Both the position numbers and the translations under genes were made by a program. A model generated the notes under the pieces. It saw only the letters and a program-made list of their open reading frames with translations, was not told the origin of the DNA and did no database searches. DNA of 64,000 bases from Promerops cafer (Eukaryota > Chordata > Aves > Passeriformes > Nectariniidae), in assembly GCA_013398275.1 (NCBI GenBank), contig VZSE01002505.1, forward strand, positions 62,001 through 126,000. The letters are read 5' to 3'. Below, piece after piece: positions 51,067 through 61,720 of this stretch (position 1 is the first letter of the stretch; each line of letters starts with the position of its first letter).

Positions 51067-51145
51067 CAGCCAGTTACTGGAAATACAGTAATCTGTCTGC
51101 TTGCGCTTAAGAAAAGAAAAAGGCGTCTTTAACTGGCGCAGAAGG

Positions 51146-51174
51146 TATTATTATTATTATTGTTATTATTATTA
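51146..51174. repeat. (ATT)n microsatellite in the WEE1 promoter
   Basis: TATTATTATTATTATTGTTA and further ATT units, with one TGT interruption. Confidence 0.92.
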
Positions 51175-51380
51175 AGTACTGTATTATAATTTTTATGGAC
51201 ATTTTTGCGCGCTCAGTTCTAGCAACTCAACGGGAGCAAGACCACGCTCGCAGGGCGGTGCGGTGTCCCCGCGGTATCCCGGAGCTCGCCGGGCGGTGTT
51301 CCCGGAGTTGCCCGGGCCGGGCAGGGCGCTGTGCCCGCGGTGCTCCCGGCGCTCCCCGAACGCCGTCGCCAGGCGCTCCC

Positions 51381-51913
51381 NNNNNNNNNNNNNNNNNNNN
51401 NNNNNNNNNNNNNNNNNNNNNNNNNNNNNNNNNNNNNNNNNNNNNNNNNNNNNNNNNNNNNNNNNNNNNNNNNNNNNNNNNNNNNNNNNNNNNNNNNNNN
51501 NNNNNNNNNNNNNNNNNNNNNNNNNNNNNNNNNNNNNNNNNNNNNNNNNNNNNNNNNNNNNNNNNNNNNNNNNNNNNNNNNNNNNNNNNNNNNNNNNNNN
51601 NNNNNNNNNNNNNNNNNNNNNNNNNNNNNNNNNNNNNNNNNNNNNNNNNNNNNNNNNNNNNNNNNNNNNNNNNNNNNNNNNNNNNNNNNNNNNNNNNNNN
51701 NNNNNNNNNNNNNNNNNNNNNNNNNNNNNNNNNNNNNNNNNNNNNNNNNNNNNNNNNNNNNNNNNNNNNNNNNNNNNNNNNNNNNNNNNNNNNNNNNNNN
51801 NNNNNNNNNNNNNNNNNNNNNNNNNNNNNNNNNNNNNNNNNNNNNNNNNNNNNNNNNNNNNNNNNNNNNNNNNNNNNNNNNNNNNNNNNNNNNNNNNNNN
51901 NNNNNNNNNNNNN
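51381..51913. other. Assembly gap (533 N)
   Basis: A run of N inside the WEE1 island. None of the WEE1 N-terminus could be found in either flank, so coding exon 1 is inside it. Apparent open frames crossing it are artefacts. Confidence 0.99.
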
Positions 51914-52010
51914 GGGACCGCGCCGGGGGCTCCGGCCGGGGCGGGGCGCGGCCGGGCGGCGCCGCCTCCCGACGGAACACGGGCACGGGGCAAGCCGCTT
52001 ACGTATGTGT

Positions 52011-53922
52011 TAGTCGTATGGAAACAAAAAAGTTTCCCGAGTTCGGCGGTGTTGTGGAAAGTATATTTGAAAAGTGCGAGCGTAGAGTATTAAAACTCCT
52101 AAAGTAAGTGCTGGAGTGTCGAGTGGGCGTTGGCAGGGGTGTAGCCAAAAAGTTAAAGCTCGACTTGGGGTGTGATCCTGCGCGCCTTTCGGTGAGCTGG
52201 CGTGTCCTAGGGGGAATTTCTTCACAGGAAGGGTGATCAGACATGGGAATGGAGTGCCCTGGGCGGTGGTGGAGTCACCGTCCCCGGGGGTGTTTAAGGA
52301 ATGACTGGACCTGGCACTCAGTGCCGTGGTCTGGGTGACGCGGCGGTGTTGGGTCATAGGCTGGGCCCGACGATCGCAGAGGGCTTCTCCAGCCTGATGG
52401 ATTCTGTGATCCTGTCGTGCTGGAGTGCTGCTGTCGTGGTGCCGTGTGCCAGCGCTGGCTCAGCGTCTGCACTCCTGCATCAGACGTGCAAGGCTGTTTG
52501 AGCAGTCGATGCTGTTAACCTGATGGAGTCCAAAGTTTAGAGGGAGAGATGGGTAGCTCTTAACTCTGTCAATAACAGATTTTCGGAGGGCATTTCAACT
52601 TTTGAACTCGACGCTGTGTAAAATCCCGTATAGTGAATTTAAATCTAGTGATAATTGGCTTCCTTTCTTCATTACTTTTCATGTAGCCCTTTAGAAGTAA
52701 TCCTGGGATAATCCCCGGGGATAATCTCCCAGGGGTCTATAGACTATAGATGGAAAACAACTGACTTAAGGTGCGAGGAAGGCTTCCTTCTTAATTGGTT
52801 TTCTACAGCTTCCATCTCCAGTGAGGTTTCACTGGTAAAAATCAGTGGTACAAGTTTGTAAAAGGTAAAATTGGTGATGATTTTACAGCTTGTCAGGAGC
52901 AGATGCTTCAGAGATGCAGAAGTTTTGTGGAATGTGGTACTGAAAACAAGTTCTTAACACAGCAGTTCAGTGGGATTCTTAAATTAGGTGCCCAGATTCT
53001 ACATAGGTTATCTTGGAGATGATATCTTTGGAAGAATCAGTTGGTTCAGGTATCCAGTGGAAGTACAGAAATGTGTCCTGAGAAGCACAAGTCTTCATCT
53101 AACGCAGGTTTGAGGATTGCAGTTGAGATTCCCATGTACTGAGTGTTCTTCCCTATGGTGGTTTAGGCTTTAGTCCTGTCAAATCTTTATTTTGTTGGTA
53201 GGATAACGTGATGCTCCTGCTTGTGATCCAGTCATCAGCATCCTCACCAGGATGAAGGAGACTCAGGTGCAGACTTTTCAGTGTAACTGGGAGAGGTTTC
53301 ATCATGTGCCTGGAAAATGCCTGGTCTGGCAAATTACCACCCAGAAGATTAGTTTGGGGTATTTAACTAACAGTGCAGCCATGCTGTCAATTCTTGAACC
53401 ATTTTTTTTGTAGGCTCAGGAAAATGCATCAATATTAAATGTTGCATTTGTTAATTTTTTAAGATTGTCACCTACATTTGTAGAAACCAAAGATCATTTT
53501 GTGTCTGATCTAGCTTCCACATCATGCATGTGCAAATCATGGTGATACAGTACAGGATTGTCCTCGAGTTTCATCTGTGTTCGTGTAATGGACAAAGATT
53601 TGTCCAAGAAGTTTAGGTGATGAAATGATTAAAGACAGAAAAAGATTACTCTCATCATCATCTTTGCTGTCTTTTAAAAATAATTTTAATACTTTTTTGC
53701 ATGCGCTATTTCTGTATAGAGTACAAAGCATAGTAGTTTGTTAGAAATTCTTTTTGATGGAAATGCAGGTATTTAAACAACTACTGCTAACTTTAATTAG
53801 ATAATACTGTAATGATGGCCTCAGGCATGACCTGTTTAATGTCTAAGGCAATATCAAGGCTATAAATGGCTATAAATGTTTTGGTTTTGTTGTTTTGTTT
53901 TTGTTTTTTTTTTTAAATACAG
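52011..53922 (+). other. WEE1: WEE1 intron 1 (3' part)
   Basis: AT-richer DNA after the island, with a CR1 3' fragment at 52213-52416. Ends in a long T-rich tract (53880-53915) before the acceptor AAATACAG. The start of the intron is inside or next to the gap. Confidence 0.75.
52213..52416 (+). mobile_element. CR1 LINE 3' end
   Basis: Follows the CR1 3' end in order: GGAATTTCTTCACAGGAAGG, GGAATGGAGTGCCCTGGGCG, GTGGTGGAGTCACCGTCCCC, CTGGACCTGGCACTCAGTGC, GGTGTTGGGTCATAGGCTGG, and a tail ATTCTGTGATCCTGT. It keeps many CpGs, unlike the other CR1 copies here. Confidence 0.85.
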
Positions 53923-54131
53923 AGTTTGCTTTCTAAAGCACAAGGTTTAGGCTCCAGCTCAGTCAAACTTCGAGGGGGCTCACTGTTTATGAATGTTGGG
54001 AAATCGGAGAAGCAGGAAGATGATTTTAGACAAACACCTCATGTGAACATCAACCCCTTCACTCCTGATTCCATGTTCCTTCACAACTCTGAAGGCAAAT
54101 GTCGTAGGAGGAAGAGGATACACTGGAATGA
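53923..54131 (+). CDS. WEE1: WEE1 exon 2
   Basis: 209 nt, phase 0 to phase 2. Encodes SLLSKAQGLGSSSVKLRGGS, then VNINPFTPDSMFLHNSEGK and the basic CRRRKRIHWN, a probable nuclear-localisation cluster. Acceptor AAATACAG, donor AATGA|GTGAGT. The previous exon should end in the LFDTPHTPK segment, which is not in the window. Confidence 0.95.
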
Positions 54132-57100
54132 GTGAGTGACTCGTAGCTTCCTTTGTTAAACTCGTATTTAGAACTACTTTTTACTGCAAAAATTTTGTTA
54201 CAAATTGCTTCTAAGAAAGCATTTTTGCTTGCAGGTTATTAGTAATGTATAATACAGCTCTTAAAGTATGTGCTTCAAGACACATAATATCATGAAATAA
54301 TCATTTAGCACTAGAACTTTTGATTACTGTACAGAGAGGATAGACTAGGCTGTGTCCTGGTCTTTCTCCCCTCCTGGAATGGGCCATGCACAGTCTTTTC
54401 TTGAGGAGGAAAAAAATGCATTAAATAAAAGTGTGAAACATAAAGAAAGAAATGACAAAGATAATAGCGTGGCAATTTTATGGGTTTGTGTTTACAGATG
54501 TCTAGTGTTCAATTAGTTAACTAAAATTAGAATAAGAGAATTAAATATCAGAAAAATTCAACAGCTTCTGGGCTTCAGTTTTAAGTTTACTTAAACCATA
54601 TTATTTCTGGTGTGAATTTCAGCTCTTGTGGAGAGGACATGGAACCAAGTGATGGAGAGCCTGAAGAGGAAACCATGAGACCTGCTAAGGTACTTAATCT
54701 TTAAACCTTGATACTAATTTGAGCAGTTTGTGTATCTGCAGATCTAAATATTTTCTTTGGTAATCTTTGCAGAGGATAACAATAACAGAAAGTAACATGA
54801 AGTCAAGGTATGCCACTGAATTCCATGAACTGGAGAAGATTGGATCTGGTGAATTTGGCTCCGTGTTTAAGTGTGTGAAGAGGCTGGATGGTTGCATCTA
54901 TGCAATAAAACGATCCAAGAAACCTTTGGCTGGCTCAGTGGATGAGTGAGTACTTCCTGCTCTTAAAACTTAAAAGTCTTCTCTTGGTGTTTCTTCTTCA
55001 CATGGCTCTTTGTGTTGGTGTCTAGAAAAGGCATTTAAAAGGAAGGTATAAAACAAACATTAATTAAATGTAAAATAGATTAACAATTTTGAAGCCACTT
55101 TATTTTTTTTCTTCCCCACCCAGCCCCCAGGTACTGTGCAGTACTGGGGAGAAAAGGCTGATTGGCCACTCTCCTGCCCCATGTTAGTCCCAGCATTCTG
55201 TGTGGAAACAGGTTGTTCTCAAAGTGAGAATAATGCTTCCCTTGCAAAGGTGATTCTTTGAGAGATAAAAGGAAGGCACTCTTCCCAGCTGAGTCACATG
55301 CAGATGCTTGAGTGGCATGCAGATGAGTTAAGTCAGTTTGGGGGTATTTTTTGGCATTTGTGAATGAGCCTGTGATTCAGGACTTTTCCCCACACTTCAG
55401 TAGCGTGGGGAATAGTTGTTCAAATAGTTATAATATAAACCCCACAAGTCTGAGTTGCACAAAATTGCATACCAGACTTAAAATTTAGGGAATGTTGAGT
55501 TCAGTCAAACCCTTGGCTTATGAGCACTTACATTTTTTTTCCCTAGAACTTCAGTCATGCATCTCAAAGTTTGCTATTGCTACTGGTTGGCAAGTAGGTA
55601 ATGGAAGTGTGGGTCCCACACCAAACTCTGTTTTTTTGATGTTCCATATATTAAGTCTTTTAATATAATCTAAATTATTTTAGCTGTTTGGACATAAGTA
55701 CAAATCCAGCTTAGGGTGCCACAGAATTGAATAGAAAGATTTTAATTAGAAATACTCTCTGTAATAAGAAATTGTACTAATTTCACCTCACAATACTCAC
55801 ATGTGCTGTTGTTTTTTGTGACTAACAGGCAGAATGCTTTAAGAGAGGTCTATGCACATGCAGTTCTGGGACAGCATTCTCATGTAGTGAGGTACTACTC
55901 TGCATGGGCAGAAGATGATCACATGCTTATACAGAATGAATATTGCAATGGTAAGTAAAGAATACATACAGGTATCTACAAGCTCTTAACACTAGCTTGG
56001 AATTGATTACCCTACTCATAGCTCATGCTGTCTTTCTCTCAAGTGACTGATATTCCTTTCTGGAAAAGGCATATCAGATGGATGAAGCAAAAACTGTACA
56101 AAGTTGCAGACCAAGCCATGCCTGTTCAAACATATTGGAAGTACCATGAGGCGTTTGTGAGCAGAAGAACTGTTCTTTCTTCTGTGCAGTAGTACAAGCT
56201 GGAATAGAGAAAATTGGGAGAGTTTCCATTAAAAAGGGAGATGAAACCTGATTTCTGAAGCGTTTTGCTATTGTAGATGCCCTGACTGCAGATGACCTGT
56301 AGATTTGGAAGAGAGAGAGCGAGCCCTTTCCCTTGTGCTGATATCCAGTTAGTTTGTGTGGCAACTACAGGAGAAAAGAATTTTACTATATTATATGGCT
56401 AAAAAGAGGATACAGCATTATATTTTACGCTTACTGTAAATTGCCAGCAGGTTCTTTCTGATATATTCACTTAATTTTGGGAGCCAGTTGTCATTACTTT
56501 GTCAGCTGTTTGATGTAAAAAAGTAACTTGGTTTTTTTTATGGTGTTTCAGGTGGCAGTTTAGCAGATGCCATAAGTGAAAATTACAGGAATATGCGTTA
56601 CTTTACTGAACCAGAACTGAAGGACTTGCTGCTTCAAGTGGCTCGAGGTTTAAAGTACATTCATTCTATGTCCCTGGTACACATGGATATCAAACCTAGT
56701 AAGTTTGTAACTACTTTACTCTCTCTTGACAACTTGCTCAGTTCATTTAATCTGCTGTAGAAAAATGAACAGTTAGCCACTCCTTACTAACTGTAAATTC
56801 TTCCCTGAAGCTCTGAATAGGAGCACAAAGATGTCAGTTATAAAATTGGCCAGCAGACCTAAACTGTTGAGTTTATCTTGGGTCCTTTTTGTGTAATTGA
56901 CTCTACTTGCATAACACTTGGCTGCCTTCCCAGCAGAGGGGCCACAGCGAGTCAGTTATAGCTTCTCACTCTTCAAACAGGGTATATATACAAATAAAAC
57001 TTCTGCGTGGCTAAAGCAAGCTGTAGGGAAACTAGGTCAAGTAGGAATTGTACAGAAATGTTTCTTTTAACAATTCTGCTCTTTTTCAGGTAACATTTTC

Positions 57101-60100
57101 ATATCTAGAACATCAGTCCCGAGTATAACGCTAGAGGAAGGCGATGATGATGACTGGTCATCTGATAGAGTCATATTTAAAATAGGTGAGAAACAGCACT
57201 CTTGTGTGCAAAAGAATTGCATCATCTCGTTGTCTTCTGAAAAGTAACTTTCTTTTCTCCTTGCAGGTGACCTGGGCCATGTAACTCGAGTCTCTAGTCC
57301 TCAAGTGGAAGAAGGTGACAGCCGTTTCCTTGCAAATGAAGTCCTACAAGAGGTAAGTGTTCTGTTTGTGGGAAACAGAGATGTTAGGCCTGCATGTTGT
57401 TTCCTTTAGGAAGAAAATTTTGAATTTATTTTTCTTTTTTCTCTTCAAGAACTACACTCACTTGCCAAAAGCGGATATTTTCGCTCTCGCTCTGACTGTT
57501 GTCTGTGCTGCTGGGGCTGAACCACTTCCAACTAATGGGGACCAGTGGCATGAAATTCGGCAAGGAAAGCTGCCCAGACTACCACAAGTGCTTTCTCAAG
57601 AATTACTAGACTTACTAAAAGTAAGAACTCTTGTACTAGTGGCTCGCTTATAAGTGTAATTTATTGTCTTGCTGGCCTTAACAAGGATGCCTTGTTTTCT
57701 TTTTTTCCCAAGGTTATGATTAATCCTGATGCTGAGAAAAGGCCTTCAGCTGTGGCACTAGTGAAGCATTCAGTGCTTCTGTCTGCCGCAAAGAAGAGCG
57801 CGGAGCAGCTCCGGATAGAGCTGAATGCTGAAAAGTTCAAGAACTCCCTCTTGCAGAAGTAAGTAGGTCCTTGGGGTCCTTCAACAGGACCTCATTTCCA
57901 ACAGGTTCTCACCTGAGAATGATGATAAAGCAGGAGTGTCCTTGTTTGTGGGTGAGATCCACAAATCTGTATGCGTGTGCGTACCTGAGAGTACAAAGTG
58001 GGTCATGGAACTTTAAAAGGAACTTTCTCCACAGAAAGAACTGCTTGAACACCCTAAGGGAATCTCAACAGCATTATTAGTATTCAAGGCATACAAAACA
58101 TTATGGTTTTAAACAAATGTTTCAGGACAGTGCACGCTTTTATGACAGGTACAGCCTAGCTTACATCTGTATGATTTGAGTCTCTGTTTTCCTAGATCAT
58201 TTGTACATTGGAATGTTGGAAAACTACTTAAATGACCTGTTTTGAACTTAAATGGCACATCAGGAATGTTATTGGACTACTTTGACCTGTACACAGCAGT
58301 GTTACTGGGTCACCAGAGAATCATTTGTGTCCAGAGGTCATCTTGTCCTACCCCTTGCTCAAACACTCACTCGGAATTAAAGCTTGGGAGAAGAGATTCC
58401 CTTTAGGAAAGTCTGATTTTTACTTAAGTTTCAGGGAAAGAGTTAGTAAATTAGTAATCTGACTCTTTCACCACAGTTATCTTTGCATGTGTTATGCATA
58501 ATAGGCTGGCTTTTTTGAGGGAATATAGAACACTGATTCCTTTTTGAGTGGTTTGTCTTGAATGAAGATGTTAATTTCATGTTCAGGTTCACTCCATTGT
58601 TACCTGTTTATCTTGCCATTGCTAGTCTGACCACAGCCACATGTACTAGATTAGCTGGGTACCTTTATAATATTATGAATTACATTGAAAGAATAATCAG
58701 ACAATTTGTGCAGGTTACTAAAGGGCAGATTTGCTTAGGTAAGTTGCTTGCTTGTATGAAGGCAACATAGTTTTGCATCACTTGAAAGAGAAAACTGGCA
58801 AAGCTAGTGTTTTGTGAAGATTCCTTCTGGCCTGGCAGCAAGGATGCATCCTTGTAAATCCAAGAATGATTTAAAAAGAAAACTTAGCCACGGTAATTTT
58901 TTAATGTTGTGTAGCATAATGCTCAGTAAAATACTTCAGGTAGTTTGAGGGGAGAGGGTGTTTTTTTATTTTGGGTTGGTTTTTTCTTAAATTTCTGCAT
59001 TTGAGCTGTTTAAAATACCACTTTGTGTGTAAGTAATCTTCAGTGAAAAGAATCCTTTAAAGACAACTCAGCTTTTCTACTGTGTTGTCCTCTTCAGAGG
59101 AAGGAAGAATTCAAGATTTCTAGGCAAGAACTCAAGACTTCTAGGGAAGAGTGGAAGGATATTGTAAAACTTAATTTCCTGGTAATGTGGTGTGGTGGTT
59201 GGGTGAGCACACAAGTGTGTATTTGTGAGTGATGTTCACAAGAGAACTGAAAATTGGTTGCATTCTCTTTCAGTGAACTGGCACAGTGATAATGTGGGGG
59301 TGATTAGATGGGGTATGGGTGTTAATGAATAATACTTTGGCTTACAAGAATGGGAATTGCTTATTAAACTGAAACATGTAGCTTAAAACTGAATATACCT
59401 ACACCAGTATGCAGCAAGCTTGTAAAATTTGATTTTGCTTTGCAGCCAGATGTGAAGTGACATTACAAATACTAGCTCTCATAGTAGAGAAAGTTCTTTA
59501 CTAGATAGTTTGAGATAGTGGAAGGAAGAGAGTATGGGAGAAGGCTGAGGCTTAGCCATACTCACTATTTGAAGAAAGGAGAAAAGCAGTGTATAGAGGA
59601 AACCTTTATAAAGATAGCTGTGCTCTTTAGTTGGACTGTTTTATAGTTTTATCCTGAGTTTGATTTAACTTTGTCCTCAGCCTGGGTATTGGTAGTTCCC
59701 TGAAACAGTTGGCAGAATGTTGCACAGGGGCAACGGCCTGTGCTGCCTTCAGTGACTCTGCCTCGCAGGCTCCCATTTTTGTTAGGCAAAAAACATGGAC
59801 GTGGTGATAAGCTTTTGATGTGGGTATGCAAAAGGGAAAGGATGCTTCCTGAGTTGTCTGTTGCCAGTTACCCACACCTGTGTTCATCTAGGTGTCTGAG
59901 TCTCCCACAGAAGATCATGTGTGGCATTATGCTTCCTTTGGGCAAGCCTCGGTAATGAACTCTGACTTAACACATGTCTTGTGCTAGGAAGTAAAAGCAC
60001 CATCCTGTGTCCTGGTACTTGAAGTGTTGAGCTGCCTCTTACAGGCTGGATTTCAGAATCTGAGTTGTGTGAATTTTTAATTTCCTTCCCTTGCTTTTCA

Positions 60101-60459
60101 AAAGAAAGAACATCTAGACAAGTAATGAGCATCCCACCTCTGCCTGCCGGTTGGAAACAGGTGGATGCGAATCATAACGCTCTCAGTATGACCTAAAATT
60201 GACCTAAAGTCTTGAACTGTGACCCATTGTAGTTGGTTTGCTATCTTGCTGTGATAAGCCTGTATCCTTGTGGGTACTGCTGGGTGTGACCGTGTCCCTG
60301 TGTTGCAGAGAGCTGAAGAAGGCTCAGCTGGCCAAGGCGGCGGCCGAGGAGCGAGCGCTGTTCACTGACAGAATGACCACGAGGTCCACGACACAGAACC
60401 GACCGTCCCGGCTCATCGGGAAGAAGATGAACCGCTCCCTGAGCCTCACCATATACTGA
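53923..60459 (+). CDS. WEE1: WEE1 mitosis-inhibitor kinase (gene-level CDS, exons 2-11; exon 1 missing in gap)
   Basis: Nuclear kinase that phosphorylates CDK1 on Tyr15 and delays mitotic entry. Ten exons join in phase to 455 residues plus TGA, matching human WEE1 from about residue 191 to the end. Counting from the first codon of exon 2: Gly-rich loop GSGEFGS at 116-122, ATP-binding Lys138 in YAIKRS, catalytic Asp236 in HMDIKPSN, and Asp273 in DLGH, where most kinases have DFG; the DLG form is typical of WEE1. Adding 190 to Lys138, Asp236 and Asp273 gives the human positions 328, 426 and 463. The kinase domain spans about 109-379. A charged C-terminal helix (AEQLRIELNAEKFKNSLLQK and on) leads to NRSLSLTIY, which holds the Ser equivalent to human Ser642. 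WEE2 is excluded by this tail and by the near-identity to WEE1. About 190 N-terminal residues are absent only because of the gap. Confidence 0.96.
54132..54622 (+). other. WEE1: WEE1 intron 2
   Basis: 491 bases, AT-rich; nothing recognisable. Confidence 0.9.
54623..54689 (+). CDS. WEE1: WEE1 exon 3
   Basis: 67 nt. Encodes the acidic linker SCGEDMEPSDGEPEEETMRP then AK before the kinase domain. Donor AAG|GTACTT. The next intron is only 83 bases. Confidence 0.94.
54773..54945 (+). CDS. WEE1: WEE1 exon 4 (kinase N-lobe)
   Basis: 173 nt. Encodes RITITESNMKSRYATEFHEL, the Gly-rich loop GSGEFGSVFK and the Lys motif YAIKRSKKPLAGSVD. Acceptor CTTTGCAG, donor GATGA|GTGAGT. Confidence 0.97.
54946..55828 (+). 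other. WEE1: WEE1 intron 4
   Basis: 883 bases. Nothing recognisable beyond a pyrimidine-rich run near 55104. Confidence 0.9.
55829..55950 (+). CDS. WEE1: WEE1 exon 5
   Basis: 122 nt. Encodes QNALREVYAHAVLGQHSHVV, RYYSAWAEDDHMLIQNEYCN. Carries the alpha-C helix and hinge region. Acceptor CTAACAG, donor AATG|GTAAGT. Confidence 0.96.
55951..56551 (+). other. WEE1: WEE1 intron 5
   Basis: 601 bases. A 96-codon minus-strand open frame at 56074-56364 has no recognisable content. Confidence 0.9.
56552..56698 (+). CDS. WEE1: WEE1 exon 6 (catalytic loop)
   Basis: 147 nt. Encodes GSLADAISENYRNMRYFTEP, ELKDLLLQVARGLKYIHSMS and the catalytic loop LVHMDIKP. Donor CCTA|GTAAGT. Confidence 0.96.
56699..57089 (+). 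other. WEE1: WEE1 intron 6
   Basis: 391 bases; nothing recognisable. Confidence 0.9.
57090..57185 (+). CDS. WEE1: WEE1 exon 7
   Basis: 96 nt. Encodes NIFISRTSVPSITLEEGDDD and DWSSDRVIFKI, the acidic insert before the DLG motif. The insert is the least conserved part of the kinase domain here. The next intron is 81 bases. Confidence 0.95.
57267..57352 (+). CDS. WEE1: WEE1 exon 8 (DLG and activation segment)
   Basis: 86 nt. Encodes GDLGHVTRVSSPQVEEGDSR and FLANEVLQE. The DLG replaces DFG as expected for WEE1. The next intron is 97 bases. Confidence 0.96.
57450..57620 (+). CDS. WEE1: WEE1 exon 9 (kinase C-lobe)
   Basis: 171 nt, phase 0 to phase 0. Encodes NYTHLPKADIFALALTVVCA, AGAEPLPTNGDQWHEIRQGK and LPRLPQVLSQELLDLLK. 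Acceptor TCTTCAAG, donor AAA|GTAAGA. The next intron is 92 bases. Confidence 0.96.
57713..57858 (+). CDS. WEE1: WEE1 exon 10
   Basis: 146 nt. Encodes VMINPDAEKRPSAVALVKHS, VLLSAAKKSAEQLRIELNAE and KFKNSLLQ: the end of the kinase domain and the start of a charged helix. Donor CAGAA|GTAAGT. Confidence 0.96.
58315..58366 (-). mobile_element. CR1 LINE 3'-end fragment, minus strand
   Basis: AGAGAATCATTTGTGTCCAG then AGGTCATCTTGTCCTACCCC and TTGCTCAAACA follows the reverse complement of a CR1 tail (AGAATCATTT, then GATCATCTAGTCCAACCCC, CTGCTCAA). Short and diverged. Confidence 0.55.
59108..59149. repeat. 21-bp imperfect tandem duplication
   Basis: AATTCAAGATTTCTAGGCAAG-type unit twice in a row, period 21, three differences between copies. 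Confidence 0.85.
60309..60459 (+). CDS. WEE1: WEE1 exon 11 (C-terminus)
   Basis: Encodes ELKKAQLAKAAAEERALFTD, RMTTRSTTQNRPSRLIGKK and MNRSLSLTIY, then TGA at 60457-60459. The Ser in SLTIY corresponds to the human 14-3-3 site Ser642. GC-rich compared with the intron. Acceptor GTGTTGCAG. Confidence 0.97.
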
Positions 60460-61720
60460 CCGTGGAGTCAGAGCAACTGCAGAGATGGCCACAGAAGGAA
60501 TTGAAGGAAGCCTCCAATTCCTGATTTCTTGTCCTGTGATCAGTATCACCAGTTTTACAGCTATTGCTTCTGGGTTTTTACTTGTACTCTGTGGCTGATT
60601 CTATATTAACCATTTGAGTTAAAGGACTCGGTTACTCTCTTGTGTGTAGAGGATCCTGGATGTTATTCCGTAAGCCTTTCGGTTACACTGTTAGATGTTG
60701 TGTTGTCCCAGGGTTAACCACTATAGTGGTGTGCTGCTTTGTAGCGTTACAGCATCGTAATAAGAAGCAATATCCCTAATCTTTTAAGGAGGAGGGAGGG
60801 GGCCTTACTTTGATAGTTAATTTTTTTTTTTTTGGAGCAGAGGGGGAATAAATTTTAAAAGACAGGCTTTAAGGCCACCTACAGTCAATGTACCTGATGT
60901 CAGGTAGACTTTTGTTGTGAATTTTATTTGTGTTTTCAACTGGGAGCACTTTGTAGGCATTGCATAAACCACAGCTTAGGAACCTGTGGAATTAAGTGCC
61001 ATGTGGAACTGCTGCTATTTTTAGTTCAATGTCCTTGCTGTAAACTGTAGCATTAAAACAATCATTATTGTGTTAATAGGCTTCTTGTTAAAGCAATTAA
61101 GTGAAACAAATGTAAGCTGCATTTTAGTGAAGGCAGCATTTTTGTCTCAAAGCTAGTGCATTGTGAAAAAATGCACCAATTTAATATTTGGACTCTGTAT
61201 TAGTGTAGTGCAATTGTTAATGTCTTTGCTATTGATGTTTTGTTCTTTCTAATAAGGTTCTCGGAATGTTCACATTTTCTTCAGTTGCCCATTCTTGAGG
61301 CTATTGTATGTTTGGTTTTTTTTATGTTGGAATACTTGTAAATAGTTGTTTAGTGTGTTCAGGTTGTTTTTCATTGTTTATGTACATAAGTTTGATCATG
61401 CTTATAGTGTACTATACAGAAACTGCAGTCTGGAATGCCAACAGACACAGCGTAACTATTCAGTTTGAAGTTCCAAAATGTGGAACAGAATGTGGCCATG
61501 GAACCAGTGCTGATATTGAACCTAGGCTGACAGAAGAACTGTTCTGATTACTGGCTTGTCTCTTCATTCATTTTACTTAAAACAATGTTTCCCTTTTGTG
61601 CTCTATTTGTTCTTACTAGTGTTGAATTTGAATATTAAAGTTAAAAGTTCCGTTTGTTTAATATAGTGTAACACTTATTTAACTTTGTAGTTACGGAAAT
61701 AAAATACTGAGTTGGGAATG
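60460..61720 (+). other. WEE1: WEE1 3' UTR (inferred extent)
   Basis: About 1.26 kb with AATAAA at about 60846 and at 61698-61703. Contains a 14-bp perfect palindrome ACCACTATAGTGGT (60717-60730) and a Pumilio-type TGTAAATA (61337-61344). Confidence 0.6.
61698..61703 (+). terminator. WEE1: Likely polyadenylation signal of WEE1
   Basis: AATAAA about 1.24 kb after the stop codon, in AAATAAAATACTGAG. The length fits the known WEE1 3' UTR scale. An earlier AATAAA near 60846 could give a short form. Confidence 0.5.

Larger units (their letters stand above)
50991..52010 (+). promoter_or_regulatory. WEE1: WEE1 promoter and CpG island (interrupted by gap)
   Basis: CpG density rises from about 51000 (AGCGCGGGCTGCGCTGCGG) and stays very high on both sides of the gap at 51381-51913. 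It is the nearest island upstream of the WEE1 exons and must contain the transcription start and exon 1. An ATT microsatellite (51146-51174) splits the island. A perfect CACGTG E-box lies at 51061. The coordinates are approximate. Confidence 0.7.
57859..60308 (+). other. WEE1: WEE1 last intron
   Basis: 2.45 kb, the longest WEE1 intron that is complete in the window. Holds a short minus-strand CR1 tail (58315-58366) and a 21-bp imperfect tandem duplication (59108-59149). Confidence 0.88.

Noticed and set aside
51193..52107. Open frames of 255-276 codons across the second gap
   Set aside because: Again made of unknown bases. The flanking residues do not match the WEE1 N-terminus in any frame.
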